From assembly GCA_009363875.1 (NCBI GenBank), contig CM018682.1:56690031-56754030 (forward strand): a stretch of DNA of 64,000 nt, given 5' to 3'. This stretch comes from Mikania micrantha (Eukaryota; Streptophyta; Magnoliopsida; Asterales; Asteraceae). The translations under genes were made by a program, and so were the position numbers. The notes beneath the pieces are model-generated. The model made no database searches. It was given only the letters and a program-made list of their open reading frames with translations, and was not told the DNA's origin. Positions 21,490 to 33,580 of this stretch are shown in pieces (position 1 is the first letter of the stretch; every line of letters begins with the position of its first letter).

Positions 21490-23185
21490 CCCAAATTGAT
21501 ACAACAGCTTGACGAGATGAAGATGAACACGAAAGTAGCAATCTTGCATGAAAAAGCCAGTACCTTGATGTAGAAAAGAGCCTCCAAGCTCTGATACCAC
21601 TTGTAGGTCCATATCCAGATCAAGACTGGAGCTTTATCACTTCAGTCGACACCAAATGCCTCCAACGAGTGCGGAATCCAAGTTAGAAGCAACAGAAAAG
21701 ATGGAAAAATGATTGCTCTGATTAAAATCGTGAATTTTACAAGACAAAGCCTCAATACGTCTAGAGAACTTTTCCTCGGAAATCCAACCCTAGTGCAGGA
21801 CAAAAAGCGTCTATTTATACTACATCTACGAGTACTCGAACCTATGTACACGAAATGGTTGAGTACTCAAAAATCTAATGTACACGAAAATACTAAGTAC
21901 ACGAAATCTACAAAACTGGGACTTCATCTGATCACGGATTCATTTAGTCAGTCTTCGTCTTCGGATTGGGTTCTACAGCATGACAGTGGGTAATGGTGGA
22001 GTTCAAGTCTTCTAGGTTAGGAAGAATGAGCAAGAGTGACAGAAATGGTCTTCAGCTGATTTTATAAAGTTTCTGTTAAAGCATCGCATACCGCCAAGCT
22101 CGCCCCAAGTCATCTTGGCGTACCGCCAAGAATATAATAATCGGATTTCCTCCCGAGACACGCCGCGTATCGCCAAGGTGGAAGTTGATCGGTCGTGGCG
22201 TACCGCGAAGAAATTCGGAATTCAAATTGCCTGCCTATCCTTCACGTACTCCCAAGGTCCTTGCCGGGGCCCATGTGTACCGCGAAGGCTGCCGGATTGG
22301 CCCAATTGTCCAAATGTCATTGTTTAAATTCGTTTTTCGATTTATTCTTGTTTATGAACAACGTTTTTTGAATTTAAGCATAGTTTGGTTCGTTATAGGC
22401 TCATAAAATGCTTAATTGTTGTTGAATTTCATATTCGTTCGATTGTTTCACCAACGTTCGTTAACCAAGACACGTGTGTGTGTTTGTCGATAATTCCTCA
22501 AATTATCGTTTTGTTCCTGTTTGGACTACGATGTAGTGTCACACTAAATTAATCTAATTATAGTGCCATGTATGTAATAATAAATTAAATTTTTATTTAA
22601 TAAATGTAGAAGCTGACCTGGAAAATACGATGTGTCACATGCCAGGACCTTTTGGCTGCCGCTTCAGCAAGAAGTATGGGAATGAGATTGCTTTGTTAAG
22701 GTAAGGTGTCTTGTACTAGTTATTATTAAAGGTGATATTGATTAGTAACTTGAGGGGATGCTTTTCTTTGGTTTGATTTGGTTAATTTTTAATGTTTTTC
22801 CCAAGTATATACAACTTTAACTGATGTGAGAATGATAAGGGGAAATCATAGTCCGAGAAATTTTAAATGTTGAATTATTTTGTTTTAAATATTCCCGACT
22901 TTCTAGGTCACCTTTGGTTATCTTGGTTATTCATGCTTTAATATGTGTAAGAATGATTGAAATTTACTTAATAATATCAAATGTTGAATATTTGGATACC
23001 TATTTTAGTGCTGGATGTTAAAACAACAGAATCAACTAGTCTAGTCATGGGACCTGAAGGGTAGGACCTTTTGGGGAAAATTACGGAAATATTATTCCAT
23101 TCGATTAAGTCAGTCAACCTCGTCTACCCATGGGCATTAAACTGGTTGGAATACTGGTGCGAGTTCCTGTTACTGCTCATAACTT
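21490..23185 (-). repeat. Duplicate copy A: Copia-type 5' end, LTR and flank
   Basis: This segment is homologous to 25612-26773 plus 30430-30985. It holds a short piece of leader, the reversed primer site GCTCTGATACCA (21588-21599), an LTR (21602-22639, about 1.04 kb, TG...CA) and about 546 bp beyond the LTR. Because the sequence beyond the LTR is also shared, copies A and B look like a segmental duplication rather than two LTRs of one element. Confidence 0.65.
22640..22705 (+). other. Exon-like fragment with a consensus 5' splice site, unassigned
   Basis: From the ATG at 22639 about twenty codons stay open (MPGPFGCRFSKKYGNEIALL), ending at TTAAG|GTAAGG, a good plant donor. The homologous copy at 30433 has a 1-bp loss that breaks the frame. 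I do not recognise the peptide. It may be a host exon fragment into which the Copia element inserted, or chance. Confidence 0.2.
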
Positions 23186-23900
23186 ACATATGTATACTTT
23201 CTTTCACTAAAGTTTGGAAAAACCATGCTGATATTATGATTTGTTGAATATGATTAACTTGTAAGTTAGGAAATTATGGCCAAATGACCTCATTTGCATG
23301 ATTGTGTTCACAAATTGTAAGTTGAAAAAAAATTGTGATTTTGTTGAATTCATGCAACTTAGGGTGATTAGTGTGTATAAGTCATATTAGTTTTCTTTAA
23401 GTTGTAGAATTAAGATTCTTGACGGATGACTAATTGTTGGATAAATCTTGACATATACCTTGGCTTTAGGCTTCATAGAATAATCTTAGGTGATTAGGAT
23501 TTGTTTGCCATTTTAATTTTCCAAAAGATTATAGGATTAGATATCTTTGACCGGAATCTAGTCAACATTTGATTTACCCATTCATATTAATATCATCACT
23601 AGACTAAGTGAATTCATAATCTAGGCAATTTCCTTGGACTTTAGATTATTTTAAAATCTGTTTACATAGTTATTATTTTAAAATTCACAAACCTGAATTC
23701 TTCATGTTTTTGCTAAACATCGACCGATGTTTAGTATTGAGAGATATCGTGTCCACGGATTGATATCCGGTTCTTACCATTAGGTATATTAAGTTACGAT
23801 AGGTACACTTGCCTATTGCGTGTGATTTAGTTCTTAGTAAAGACCATTTTAAAACTAAAATCTGTGTGAAAAAAATCCATCATATAAAGTTTCACGCACA
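23186..23900. other. AT-rich stretch without recognised features
   Basis: No domain, LTR end or target duplication found. Homology to 30986 onward stops here. The right edge runs into the truncated Copia gag at about 23905. Confidence 0.5.
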
Positions 23901-23904
23901 TCAC

Positions 23905-25161
23905 ATGGTCACTCCAGTCAAAAGATTCAGTCTCTTGTGTAACCAGTGCTTTCGATGTACCAACTTCTGCTCCAGCCTTCTCTTCTGGCTTCTTATCTGC
24001 CTCTTTCACAGTCTTGGGAAGCTTGCATTCATGAGCAAAGTGACCCGGTTGGTCACAGTTGTAACACCTGAGCTTGGACTTGTCAAACCCGAGCTTCTTT
24101 CCTGGGTTGTTCCCGAAGCTATTCTTCCCATACTTCTTGATTAACTTTTTGGCATGGAAGACTGCCATGGCCATCTGCCAAGCGATGTCCATCTCCTCAA
24201 CATCAGCAGGATTAATCTGCTCTAGATTATCATGAGTAAGATTGGCCGATGCTAGTTCTCATGCAATAAACGCGTTATAACTGTTCATAAACCCTTGAAC
24301 AATAGCAGATTTTCTTCACTTTCAGGGCTGATCTTGGGCATTGATCTAGCTTGCCTAGAGGAGAGGAAAGCAGTCTCATAAGGGACCTACTGAGATGCTG
24401 AAGCCTGGTATGTCTGAGAACCAGAGGCCTGGTAGTTAATTGAAGACAGTTTTACAGTATTCTTAGTGGCTAGGGACTCATTAAGGGTAGTCTTGTACAT
24501 ATCCTTAGTCCTCTTGATCGTCGTACAGTTTGAGTTCCAGTTGTACGGTAAAGAGTTCAAGAGCTTCTTGTTGACTTCCCTTTAGTCATCTCCACCTCGG
24601 CACTTGTAAGTTCAGTCATAAGGTGAGTGAAACAGTTGAGTTGTGCTTCCAAAGATTCTCCTTTAATGTGATTGAACATGTTGAATCGATGTCTCAACAT
24701 GTCCTTTCGACTCTCCCTCATGTGTACATTCCCCTCAAGGCATTCAACCAACGCATCCCAAAGTTTTTTGCTGTCTTATGCTCCTTAAATCCGTGAGCCA
24801 CATCAGTAGACAATGCCATAGTAATGGAGGCGTAAGCCTTGTCATCCTTTTCTCTCAGTAGGATGTTGTTCTTAGTAAACAGTTCCGGGTCCTTAGGGAA
24901 CAACCCGTTCAGCTCGCTTTCGTACATGGACAGGTAAGTCCCTTCCTTGATCGAACTCCATAGCTTGGGATCAGTGTACTTGATGAATGATTGAAATATG
25001 AACTTCCAGTCTTGGAAGTTATCCCCTGAAACAAGCCTCGGTGGCTTGGTAACCGTTCCTATATCGTTGTCCTGGTTCAACAGATTGGACAAGTTGGTCA
25101 GATTCTTAGAAGCCATGTCTAGAAAAATCTCCAAGTCCAGAAGTGAGTTCACAAATTTCAA
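23905..25161 (-). pseudogene. Copia-type gag (broken, truncated)
   Basis: Read on the minus strand from about 25113 (MASKNLTNLSNLLNQ), the N-terminal part has the PPRLVSGDNFQDWK region of plant Copia gag proteins. A central part around 24557-24751 includes RHRFNMFNHIKGESLEAQL in another frame. The C-terminal part has the knuckle CYNCDQPGHFAHEC (about 24025-24070, CX2CX4HX4C) followed by ESFDWSD. Frame breaks lie near 24750 and between 24200 and 24550. Homology ends near 23905, so protease, integrase and RT are missing. The leader and primer site follow at higher coordinates, confirming the minus orientation. Confidence 0.75.
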
Positions 25162-25708
25162 AGGTATACGAAATCCTAGTGTTCACGATGTCTTCTAGTA
25201 CTCGAAGTCCAAAGAGCATACGAAATCCCAGAAGTAATCGAAGATCTTGTATCCGAAATGCTGTATTCGAACTTGAGTACTTGAAATAGTAATCGAAGAG
25301 CAGTACCCGAAGTCAGGTACTCAAAGTCCAATACTCGAACACCCTAAACTCGAAGCTCTGTGCTCAAACCAAAGTGCACGAAACCAAGTACTTGAAGTCA
25401 GGTTCACGAACGCAAGTTCCCGAACCCAAATACTCGAAATCCAATGCTTGAAACTCAGTTGACTAAGGATGAAGAACTCAAACTGTAGTACTCGAAGAGA
25501 AGTTCCCAAACTGATATACTCGAACACAAGTTCCCAAAACTATGTATTCGAAATGAAGAACTCGAAAATACTTGAAAAATTCTAGAGAAAAATTCTTCAA
25601 GATTTAGATCTCCAAATTGATACAGCATCTTGAAGAGATGAAGATGAACACGAAAGTAGCAATCTTGCACGAAAAAGACAGTACCTTGGTGTATAAAAGA
25701 GCCTCCAA
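25162..25708 (-). repeat. Copia leader with TACTCGAA short-motif array
   Basis: About 400 bp (25195-25575) hold some twenty variants of TACTCGAA, TACTTGAA, TTCCCGAA or TACACGAA at irregular 12-25 base spacing. They lie in the leader between primer site and gag. The adjoining LTR has a few more (about 25955-26030). It resembles in style the CGAACCT arrays of the gypsy LTRs. Confidence 0.7.
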
Positions 25709-25720
25709 GCTCTGATACCA
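25709..25720 (-). other. Primer-binding site of the Copia-type element (copy B)
   Basis: GCTCTGATACCA is the reverse of TGGTATCAGAGC, complementary to initiator methionine tRNA. It sits two bases from the LTR edge at 25723. Copy A has the same site at 21588-21599. Confidence 0.8.
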
Positions 25721-25722
25721 CT

Positions 25723-26773
25723 TGTAGGTCCAGATCCAGATCAAGACTGGAGCTTTATCACTCTAATCGACACCAAATGCCTCCAACGAGTGCGGAATCC
25801 AAGTTAGAAGCAACAGAAAAGATGGAAAATGAATGCTTTGATTAAAATCATGAACTTTACAAGACAAAGCCTCAATACGTCTAGAGAACTTTTCCTCGGA
25901 AATCCAACCCTAGTGCAGTACAAAATGCGTCTACTTATACTACATCTAGGAGTACTCGAACCTATGTACACGAAATGGTTGAGTACTCGAAAATCTAAAG
26001 TACACGAAACTACTAAGTACATGAAATCTACAAAACTGGGTCTTCATCTGATCACGTATTCATTTTGTCAGTCTTCGTCTTCAGATTGGGCTCTACAGCA
26101 TGACAGTGGGTAATGGTCGAGTTCAAGTCTTCTGGGCTCGGAGGAATGAGCAAGAGTGACATAAATGGTCTTCAGCAGATTTTATAAAGTTTCTGCGAAC
26201 TAGCCTGCATTGCATACCGCCAAGCTCGCCCCAAGTCATATTGGCGTACCGCCAAGAATATAATAATCGGATTTCCTCCCGAGACACGCTGCGTATCGCC
26301 AAGGTAGAAGTAGATCAGTCGTGGCATACCGCGAAGAAATTCAGGAATTCAAATTGCCCGCCTATCCTTCGCGTACCGCCAAGGTCCTTGCCGGGGGCCT
26401 TTCGCGTACCGCGAAGGCTGCCGGATTGGCCCAATTGTCCAAATTTCATTGTTTAAATTCGTTTTTCTATTTATTCTCGTTTATGAACAATGTTTCTTGA
26501 ATTTAAGCATAGTTTGGTTCGTTATAGGCTCATATAATGCTTAATTGTTGTTGAATTTCATATTCGTTCAATTGTTTTACCAACGTTCGTTAACCAAGAC
26601 ACGTGTGTGCGTTTGTTGACAGTTCCTCAAATTATCGTTTTGTTGTTCCAGTTTGGACTACGGTGCCATGTGTCACACTAAATTAATCTAATTATAGGGC
26701 CACGTATGTAATAATAAATTAAATTTTTATTTACTAAATGTAGAAGCTGACCTGGAAAATACGAGGTGTTACA
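25723..26773 (-). repeat. Copia-type 5' LTR, copy B
   Basis: About 1.05 kb, starting TGTAGGTCC and ending GGTGTTACA on the + strand; copy A is 21602-22639. It carries clustered GGCGTACCGCC/TACCGCGAAG motifs at about 26210-26420. The terminal TTACA served as target for the solo LTR at 26774. Confidence 0.65.
26769..26773. repeat. Left target-site duplication TTACA
   Basis: Matches 30430-30434. Copy A at 22635-22639 shows the related single site (TCACA) without the insertion. Confidence 0.9.
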
Positions 26774-29700
26774 TGTAACACCCCGACCGACGGTGGAATC
26801 ATCGGGATGCCACGAGGGATGTGTAGATTGTTCAAAAGCTCATGGGCATCTAAATCATATCATCATATATCATTTAATCAACCACAATAATTTCACAAAA
26901 ATCATGTTCATCATGAATCAATTACATCAAATACACAAAAGATTTAGTTAAACTAACTAAACTCTAATCGCCAGAAATTTAGTTAATTAACTAAGTCCAA
27001 GAATCCTATATGATGATGATGTCCAAAACAGAAGAGATCCTCTCTTCCTTTCCTACTTGTCTCCATCACCTGAAACATGTAAGAAAACAAGTGTCAACTA
27101 CAAAAGTAGTTGGTGAGTAATCATAAGTCTTTATATTTTAAAAATGTTTTGGTAAAATGTGTTTGAAAGTTTATGCTTAAAATGGTTTTATAAAATACTT
27201 TGTTTAAAACGATTATAAAACTTATGATTTTCATGAGAAATTCCATATGAATACCTGTATGAGATAATCCAACACACATCCAACCATTCAACAACCAAAC
27301 ACATACACAATCACATAATCACATAATCAATCAGTTAATATCGATCTCAAATAATCATAATCAAACATAGATAATCAATCCACAACAAATCAACCAAACT
27401 CAATCAATCATATTCTCAATCAATGTTCGTGACTATACATGATTCCTTATGTATTTAACGTAAGTTAGATACATGAATCATGGAGTGGTCGCTAACCACG
27501 TGACAATACATGAAGCCAAAGCAAATAACCGAAGTCAAAGGCAATGCTTCACAGATGTGGAAACCATCCACGTGACAATACACGATATCAAAGCAATTAA
27601 CCGAAGTTAAGAGCGATAATTCTCGAGATTTGTGACAATACTTGTAATCTTTGTTATTGACCTAGATCAATAACAATGTTTACACGGATATAAGATAATA
27701 AAAGATAATCCCATAATAATGATAATTTCAAATGTGAATATCATATTGATAAACAGGTATTAACCTTGAGTTATCAAAACAATATTTGAATTTGGTATAC
27801 ATGCTTCACCTCCGAGTTTTAAAACAAAAACAGTTTAAAGAAAAGGAGGTTATGAGAACTCACCTGAAGTCCTTAGAATTTGTGTTCTCGTATTTTGCGC
27901 GCTCGCGTAGATAAACTCAAGATTAACTCAACTATCTGTAATTATATTTTAGTTCACACTCATAAGTATATGGCTTAATTTCAAATTAGTATTCATTTAA
28001 GTCCTTACGTGTTTGGTTACTTAGTCCATTTACTCTAAGTTAATCTGTAACACCTAAGGCTTATAGATGATCATTGTAACATGTGAATTAAACTTGATAA
28101 GTTCTATCATCTAGAGTTGATAATTACCTGCAGTTTGTATGTTCACTTTTCATAATCAAGTGTATTAAAATATTATTCTTATTCGTACACAACCTTGCTT
28201 ATACATGCATGAGTAACTAGGTCAACCACCTTAGTTTAATTTATTACATAAAAAGATATTACATTTAAGTTAAAGAGGGTTATAATTGAATCATTCTCAT
28301 GATTTCAACCTCATGATGTCAAGAAAAGTGGTACTCTAATTTCCCCATGCATGCATGGATATGTATATGTGTGTGTACGTATACTTATTTAACTATAACA
28401 CTCGTTAACCCTTAATCCCATTTATTAAACGAGATTTCACTTAGTTTACTCCTAAGGGCAGCGAACCTATTGGGTCAAGACCATAGGTTCGGCCAACTTA
28501 GATTAGGGTTCAGCGGTTCCACCCACAAGGTTCGTTGGCTAGGCTGTCAAAGGGTTCGGCCAAATAAAGTTCGTGGGCTACGGGTTCGTGACTAATGAAA
28601 GAAAAGGGTTCGGCTGCAGAAGCCACTGGTTCGCCATCCCTGATGGTTCGTGGTCACTAGGGTTCGCCCATAAGCTGAGAATAGGTTCGTAATCTTTCTC
28701 TCATGGTTCGGCAGTGGCCAAAGAAAGAGGGTTCGTGAGGAGGGTTCGGGAGAGCACAAGGTTCGCCGTCCGTATGCTTGGCCGAAGGTTAGTTGGACTG
28801 CATGAGAGGGTTCGTCCAAGACCAGGGTTCGGCCACCCTCATGGTTTTTCCCGCCCAAAGGAAGGTTCGTTCCCTTAAACCCTGCAACAGGTTCGTTAAC
28901 CTGTGACAGCTTCGGCCAGCAGTGACTTGCAGGGTTCGCCCTAGGCTGTCAGCGAACCAGCCCTTCACACCTCCAAAATCCTCATGCCTCTACTGGTTCA
29001 TGATCATACCCGACTTCTATATGATTCTATAACCTCGTTTAAGGGTTTTACAATGGATTTATCCGGTTATATCTAAAATCAATTCAATACCCACGATCAC
29101 ATAACAAAACCGAAAAAGAAAGCTTAGATTTACCTCGATTCAGTGGTCGAAAGCTTGGTTTCTTCACATCAACTTGTTCCTCTCGATCACGCGGTCGTGT
29201 AGGCTCTAAGATCTCTTGATTTCGTCGAGAAACGAGCGAGAAAACTTAGAGAGAAGTTAGAGAGAGAGAATATGGGCGTGGGTTGGTTCTAGAGAGAGAA
29301 ATGTATGAGAAGAAATGAAGAAGATGAAGTAGGCTTCATCCTTTATACCTCGCGTGTTTCCCCGGTGCTAGGTCCCGTTTTCATCGCGATAAAACATCAT
29401 AAAAACTCGGTTTTCTCTCGTTAAGAATATTTAAATATAATGCGTTTAGATAATGTGGTTTCATTATTTATCCTAATTTCTAAATAATCGTTGTCTCGTA
29501 AAGTGATCTCGTTTAAATAATTAAATAGTTATAAAGAAAATGATTTTAAACGAATTATTTCGTAAAAAAAATTCCGTTTCGTTTTCGTTAATCAATTAAT
29601 TAATAATTAAATTTATTCGAAACAATTTAAGTTGTGATTCCTAATAAACATTTTAAGTTTCCATTCAATAATTTAATATCGTTAAATATTATTTAATTAT

Positions 29701-30429
29701 CTCATCGAAACGCGTTACTCGCGTACGTATTCGTAAAGATCGTCACCTTTCCGAATACGACGTTCGTATCGTATTTCGATTTGATTTACAATTCATAGAA
29801 TATTGTTTCAGAAAATCCTTCTTAATAATTATATTCGTGTGAATCGTCACCCACGCGAATACATTTATTAAGTTAATATTTCTGAATTAATATTCGCGTT
29901 TAAATAGTATCCGAATCCTCACCTCGCGTAATTTATTCCCATTATTTATTAACTCTAATATTATCATTTCCCAAACCAAAACCCACTAAACCCTAGTCAC
30001 TGACACATCCATGATAGACCGAAATATGCATATGTATAGGGCATATGCAGAGGTAGATCGCAACCTCCCCTACACCGTCCCACCGCTATTTCGATAAACC
30101 ATGACCATGTGTCCTTAACTATGTTTAGTAACCAGACCATAACAAACTCCCAATTCCATCCCAAAACCATTCTCAAACCAATAATCCATCATTATCAGTA
30201 ATAAGTGACCGCGATAAACACTACGGGTCTGTTTAGTTGAATTACAACTAAGCTTCCCGTGGTTTACGAGTATAATAAATTATAATCATGTATACCAGTA
30301 ACAGTGATAATATCAGTAATGTCAATCAATAATTTCATAATCATTCATAATAAATAAATCTCCAGTCGTAACAGTACAATCGTACGGATGTACGGACGTA
30401 CGGACAACTGAAAGTACAGTGATGTTACA
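26774..30429 (-). mobile_element. Solo LTR, minus strand (3656 bp)
   Basis: Reverse-oriented LTR of the Element 1 type: TGTAACACCCCGACCGAC at the left and CAGTGATGTTACA at the right, with no gag-pol between. In sense direction: cassette (30001-30130), TATAAAG (29341-29347), donor GAG|GTAAAT (intron 1 27936-29133), exon 2 27864-27935 (72 nt), intron 2 27070-27863. The motif array is at 28450-28960 and tandem units at about 27430-27660. It arose by recombination between two LTRs of a full element. Confidence 0.92.
28450..28960 (-). repeat. CGAACCT array (reverse) in solo LTR
   Basis: About thirty copies of GGTTCG on the + strand, mostly GGGTTCGGC, AGGTTCGT or GGTTCGCC, at irregular spacing, inside predicted intron 1. 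Confidence 0.85.
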
Positions 30430-30434
30430 TTACA
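30430..30434. repeat. Right target-site duplication TTACA
   Basis: Identical to 26769-26773. Confidence 0.9.
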
Positions 30435-30985
30435 TGTCAGGAGCTTTTGGTTGCTGCTTTAGCAAGAAGTATGTGATGAGATTGCTTTGTTAAGGTAAGG
30501 TTTCTTGTACTAGTTATTATAAAAGATGATATTGATTAGTAACTTGAGAGGATACTTTTCTTTGGTTTGATTTCGTTAATTTTTAAGGTTTTTCCCAAGT
30601 ATTTACATCTTTAACTGATCTGAGAATGATAAAGGGAAATCTTAGTCCGATAAATTTTAAATGTTGAATTATTTTGTTTTAAATATTCCCAACTTTCTTG
30701 GTCACCTTTGGTTATCTTGGTTATTCATGCTTTAATATGTGTAAAGATGATTGAAATTTACTTAGTAATATCAAATGTTGAATATTTGAATACATGTTTT
30801 AGTGCTGGATGTTAAAACAGCAGAATCAACTGGTCTAGTCATGGGTCCTAAAGGGTAGGACGACCTTTGGGGCAAGTTACAGCGATATATTCCTTTCGAT
30901 TAAGCCAGTCAGCCTCGTCTACCCATGGGCGTTAAACTGGTTGGACTAATGGTGCGAGTTCCCGTTACTGCTCATAAGTTGAACA
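30435..30985. repeat. Flank of Copia LTR copy B, homologous to 22640-23185
   Basis: Shared blocks include TTTAGCAAGAAGTATG, GCTTTGTTAAGGTAAGG and CCTCGTCTACCCATGGGC. Homology ends near CTGCTCATAA. Confidence 0.75.
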
Positions 30986-31458
30986 TCTTTCTCTACCCCG
31001 TTTGGAAACCCTAGAAGTCATAACACCCGATTTATTATGGGATGGAGCCTCCGATCGACAACAATGGTTCAAGGGAGTAACACCATTAGACTTGGCCTCC
31101 CTTTCTCTACAACTTTCCTTGCTCTGGAGATGGGAAAAGAGAAATGGAATCTGAAGGGGAGGGGTTTTCTTCAAAAACTTGCTACTTTATGAAACTCATC
31201 TAGTTTGTTCAAATCAAACATGGTTATGGAGAGGGAGAGAGATTGGTTTATGCGGGTAAAATAACGGGTTAGAAAATGGGTCAAAGCTTGGGGCAGGAAC
31301 CTTTTACTATTCCTAAGTTATAGTTTGTATAGACAGGTAATATGCAATTTTTATTATAATATTAAAAACCCTAGTTTTATTTGTTGATTGAAAGCATGTT
31401 TAATCGAATAGTTATGCGCATGTGTGATAAAGTGCAACCTCATTCACACAACATGAAG
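30986..31458. other. Unassigned non-repetitive stretch
   Basis: No TE terminus or protein domain seen. AAACCCTAG motifs and purine/pyrimidine tracts would suit the 5' region of a plant gene, but no supporting frame was found. Confidence 0.4.
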
Positions 31459-32009
31459 TGTAACACCCCGACCGATGGCGGAAACGTCAGGATGCCACGA
31501 GGGATGTGTAGATTGTTCATAAGCTTGTGGGCATCTAATTAAATCATCACATATCACTTAATCAACCAAATTAATTACATCAAAAATCATGTTCATCATG
31601 AATTAGTTACATCAACTACACGAAAGATTTAGCTAACCAACTAAATTCTAGTCTTCAGAATTTCAGTTATTTTAGCTAAGTCCAAGAATCCTATGTGATG
31701 ATGTCCAAAAGATGTAGAGCTATCATGCCCTACTTACTTCTCCTCGTTCCCTGAAACATGTAGAAAAATCAAGTGTCAACTACGAAGTAGTTGGTGAGTA
31801 ATCATAAGTTTTTATTTTTAAAAATGTTTTACAAAATGATTATAAAAGTTTATAGTTTCCTGAGAAAATCCAAATAAGCACCTGCGAGATAATCCAACAC
31901 ATAGCCCAACACACAATCACAAACACACAATCACATATTTCAAATAATCGTAGATAATCAATCACATATACATTCAACCAATCTCAGTCATCAATATCTT
32001 CAATTAGTA

Positions 32010-32330
32010 TAAGTGACAATACATGCATCATTGTGAATGACCAAGGTCAATGACAACGACACACGGAGTTGTGGTAATCCACGTGACAATACATGCAATC
32101 ATTGCGGATGACCGAAGCCAACAACAACGACCCATGGAATAGTGACAATACATGCAATCATTGCAGATGACCGAAGTCAACAACAACGACCCACGAAATA
32201 GTGACAATACATGCAATCATTGCAGATGACCGAAGTCAACAACAACGACCCATGGAATAGTGACAATACATGCAATCATCGCGGATGACCAGAGTCAACA
32301 GCAATGACTCATGGAATTATGATAATCCAA
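32010..32330 (-). repeat. 59-bp tandem repeats in intron 2 of the solo LTR
   Basis: GTGACAATACATGCA recurs at 32013, 32083, 32142, 32201 and 32260; the last four are 59 bp apart. Each unit also has GATGACCGAAGTCAACA. Confidence 0.85.
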
Positions 32331-33089
32331 TAATATGAATATCATAACAATAAATAGGTGTCATCCATATGTTATTAAGATAATGTGCAAATCTGGTATA
32401 CATGTTCCACCTCCGAGTTTAAAACAAAATAGTTTAAAAGGAGGTTATGAGAACTCACCTGAGTCCTTAGAATCAGTGTTCTTGTAGTATGCGCGCTCGC
32501 GTAAGAGAAATCAAACCCAAATCAACAATCTGTAATCATTGTGTATTTGTGTTCATAAATATATGCGTTTAATTACTATTGAGTGACCATATAGGTTTAC
32601 TCTAAACTCATAGGTATTTCATTTAATTGGTTTACTTAATCTAGGTTGAGTTGTAGCAATTAGGATTTTTATTTCCTGATCATCATACAAGCATATCTTT
32701 AAACCCGTTAGTTTTAATTATCCCTTACTTGATGATTTTCTTTAAAGATTACATCAAATATATACAAGTTGTAAGGATAACAACCTTATATACTTATGTA
32801 CACCTTTGTGTATACCTACATGCATGCTTTGCTTATTTGACCACCTTAAGTTGGTTGTTAAAATCCATTTCAAGTTCTACGAGATTATATTCAAGTCCTT
32901 TATTATAAGAAAATTTTCACATTATTTAAAATCTCATAATACAAAGCTTATTTTATTAACAGATAGGTGGTCACTTATTAACATCCATGCATGTGTGTGG
33001 GAGTCTCATTACACTTTGTTTATCCTAATTTATACTAGTTTATGTAGCCCATCCCTTAGCTCATGAAGGAATTCACATTCGAAAACCCT

Positions 33090-33580
33090 AGAACCAGCGA
33101 ACCTTTAGGTTCGGTTCACCCTGATTCGTTGCTCGGTTCACTGCTCCCATGTCCTAGGTTCGCCTAGACCCACTTGTGACAACAGGTTCGCCCCAAAAAG
33201 AGGTTCGGCTGAAGTGAGGGTGACCTAGATTCGGCCAGAAGACAAAGGTTCGTGGATCTATAGCTTCGCATAAGGAAGGTTCATCCAGCATGTATTCAGG
33301 TTCGTGAGAGCATGAGGGTTCGGTTGTTTAGGGTTCGGCTAAGTCCTTCACAGGTTCGCCATGCAAGGTGGTTCGGCCAATGAGCATAGGTTCGGGAATC
33401 GTGTTTCGGCTGGAAAGAGGTTCGGCCCAAGTTAAGGTTAGCTCCCTGATTCCCAGCTCATGCAAGTTCGTCGGAGGGGTAGGGTTCGGCCATCAGAAGT
33501 CTTAGCCAGCTGAGGAAAAAGGTTCGTGACTCCTATGGGGTTCGGCTGAAATGAATGGTTCTGCCAACAAGGGGAGGTTC
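33090..33580 (-). repeat. CGAACCT array (reverse) in solo LTR
   Basis: Some twenty-five GGTTCG cores with variable flanks at irregular spacing, within predicted intron 1. Confidence 0.85.

Noticed and set aside
21602..26773. A single Copia element with LTRs at 21602 and 25723
   Set aside because: Both LTR copies have a primer site on the same side and share sequence beyond the other end, so they are duplicates of one 5' end.
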